Positions 32,264 to 33,110 of a stretch of 33,110 nt of DNA are shown here, in pieces; positions within the stretch are counted from its first letter, which is position 1, and the number at the start of each line of letters is the position of its first letter. Origin of the DNA: an uncultured Planctomycetales bacterium. GTDB taxonomy: Bacteria > Planctomycetota > Planctomycetia > Pirellulales > Thermoguttaceae. Under the pieces are notes generated by a model that saw only the letters and a program-made list of their open reading frames with translations, was not told the origin of the DNA and ran no database searches. The stretch is taken from positions 1 through 33,110 of the forward strand of contig CAMNJU010000010.1 of NCBI GenBank assembly GCA_946541595.1, given 5' to 3'. The position numbers were made by a program, and so were the translations under genes.

Positions 32264-33110
32264 ATGCGAATGAAAACTTTAACCAGAAACGCGGAATACG
32301 GCGCCGACGTCGCGCGTCTTCGTAAGCGTTACGGCTTCACGTTGGTCGAACTTTTGACGGTAATCACAATTATCGGCATGTTGGGCGCTATTTCGATCAC
32401 GACGGTTCGCGGCGCCGTTCAGAGCGCTCGGGAAACTCAAACGAGAACGACCGTCGCAAAGATCGACAACGTTTTGACCGGAATTTACGAAAAGTATCAG
32501 TATCGCCGCGTCGAGATCGACAATTTGGAAAGGTCCGCCCGACAGCGCGCCTACCTGCGCACGCGGACGCTCCGCGACCTCCTTCGCTGCGATATGCCTT
32601 GCACGTATCTGGAGTTAGACACGGAGTCCGATTTTAACAAGGATTCCAACAACGACTATACTCCGCTCCAAAACGTTTATCGTCGCGAGGTTACGCTTGC
32701 CGTCAACAACGGAGCCGATCCTGCGTTGCCGAATATCAACGCGGAGCTTCTCTACCTCGTTGTCATGAACGCCGATCCGGAAGCTCGCGCCGCGTTTTCT
32801 GAGCGCGAAATCGCCGACACCGACAATAACGGCCTTTTCGAATTCGTCGACGGTTGGGGAAATCCGATTCGCTGGATGCGTTGGGCGCCGGGGCTTGTCG
32901 ACAGCGACAGACAGCCCGCTTGCTATGCCGGCGTCGTTACGATTTCCGATCCTAATACGAATAGAGTCGCGAGGGAAGACGCCGATCCGTTCGATCCGTT
33001 GAGTATTATTCAGCTTGCCTACGATACGGACGTTACCGAGGCCACTTTGCCGGCGGAGCAGCCCGGTTGGTTCCTCGTTCCTTACGTATATTCCGTCGGA
33101 CCCGACGGAG
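32264..33110 (+). CDS. Second prepilin-like protein (partial, runs off the window)
   Basis: The frame stays open from ATG 32264 to the end (282 complete codons). The leader MRMKTLTRNAEYGADVARLR-KRYG precedes the cleavage site, and the mature start is FTLVELLTVITIIGMLGAIS, with Glu at +5. A helix with RTTVAKIDNVLTGIYEKYQY follows, and then a large globular domain with FVDGWGNPIRWMRWAP and a last WFLVPYVYSVGPDG that matches the planctomycete prepilin ending. An alternative ATG at 32270 is two codons later. The gene is separated by 61 bases from the preceding pseudopilin. The real end lies outside the window. Confidence 0.88.
   Translation, partial: MRMKTLTRNAEYGADVARLRKRYGFTLVELLTVITIIGMLGAISITTVRGAVQSARETQTRTTVAKIDNVLTGIYEKYQYRRVEIDNLERSARQRAYLRTRTLRDLLRCDMPCTYLELDTESDFNKDSNNDYTPLQNVYRREVTLAVNNGADPALPNINAELLYLVVMNADPEARAAFSEREIADTDNNGLFEFVDGWGNPIRWMRWAPGLVDSDRQPACYAGVVTISDPNTNRVAREDADPFDPLSIIQLAYDTDVTEATLPAEQPGWFLVPYVYSVGPDG

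Overview
The window looks like a chromosomal segment of a planctomycete, probably of the Pirellulales type. This is inferred from protein families only. The clues are a Ser/Thr kinase fused to TPR and WD40 repeats, a DUF6807 (PmoA-like) secreted protein, a YdjY-domain protein, a surface protein with the N-terminal LEPLERRELLA motif, a MerR-like HTH fused to a receiver domain, and several short proteins whose wording I recognise from planctomycetes. No rRNA, tRNA, CRISPR array, transposase or phage gene was found.

Layout. 1-8.4 kb: a GNAT acetyltransferase on the + strand, then minus-strand genes: the kinase, the DUF6807 protein, a conserved coiled-coil protein, a 60-aa membrane protein and a soluble histidine kinase. 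Between 6.88 and 7.52 kb lie two candidate structured RNAs. The better one (6914-7070, +) has a near-consensus promoter with a perfect dyad in its spacer, 5' and 3' ends that pair with each other, and a T-tract at its end. 8.8-12.8 kb (+): a TPR membrane protein, a SpoU rRNA/tRNA methyltransferase, a lipoprotein and a TIM-barrel glycosidase-like secreted protein, closed by a bidirectional terminator. 12.9-18.2 kb (mostly -): a 1181-aa surface beta-helix protein with chlamydial Pmp-type repeats, behind a TTGTCA-17-TATAAT promoter; the D-aminoacyl-tRNA deacylase gene dtd; and the HTH-receiver regulator, preceded by about 1 kb of mostly non-coding DNA.

19.2-23.98 kb (+): a four-gene unit of an unrecognised 562-aa protein, a YdjY protein, a membrane-anchored trypsin-like protease without PDZ domain, and a secreted protein of unknown role. 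It ends at a strong intrinsic terminator. 24.3 kb to the end (+): a type IV pilus / type II secretion locus with pilB, pilT, a second pilB, pilC and two pseudopilins, the last cut by the window edge. These genes use more GC-rich, more uniform codons than the left half, which suggests high expression. PilB-type ATPases drive assembly through the PilC platform, PilT drives retraction, and the pseudopilins are the likely polymerised subunits.

The most interesting non-routine signals are the 6914-7070 RNA with its dyad-in-spacer promoter, the Pmp-like adhesin, and the uncharacterised 562-aa protein.
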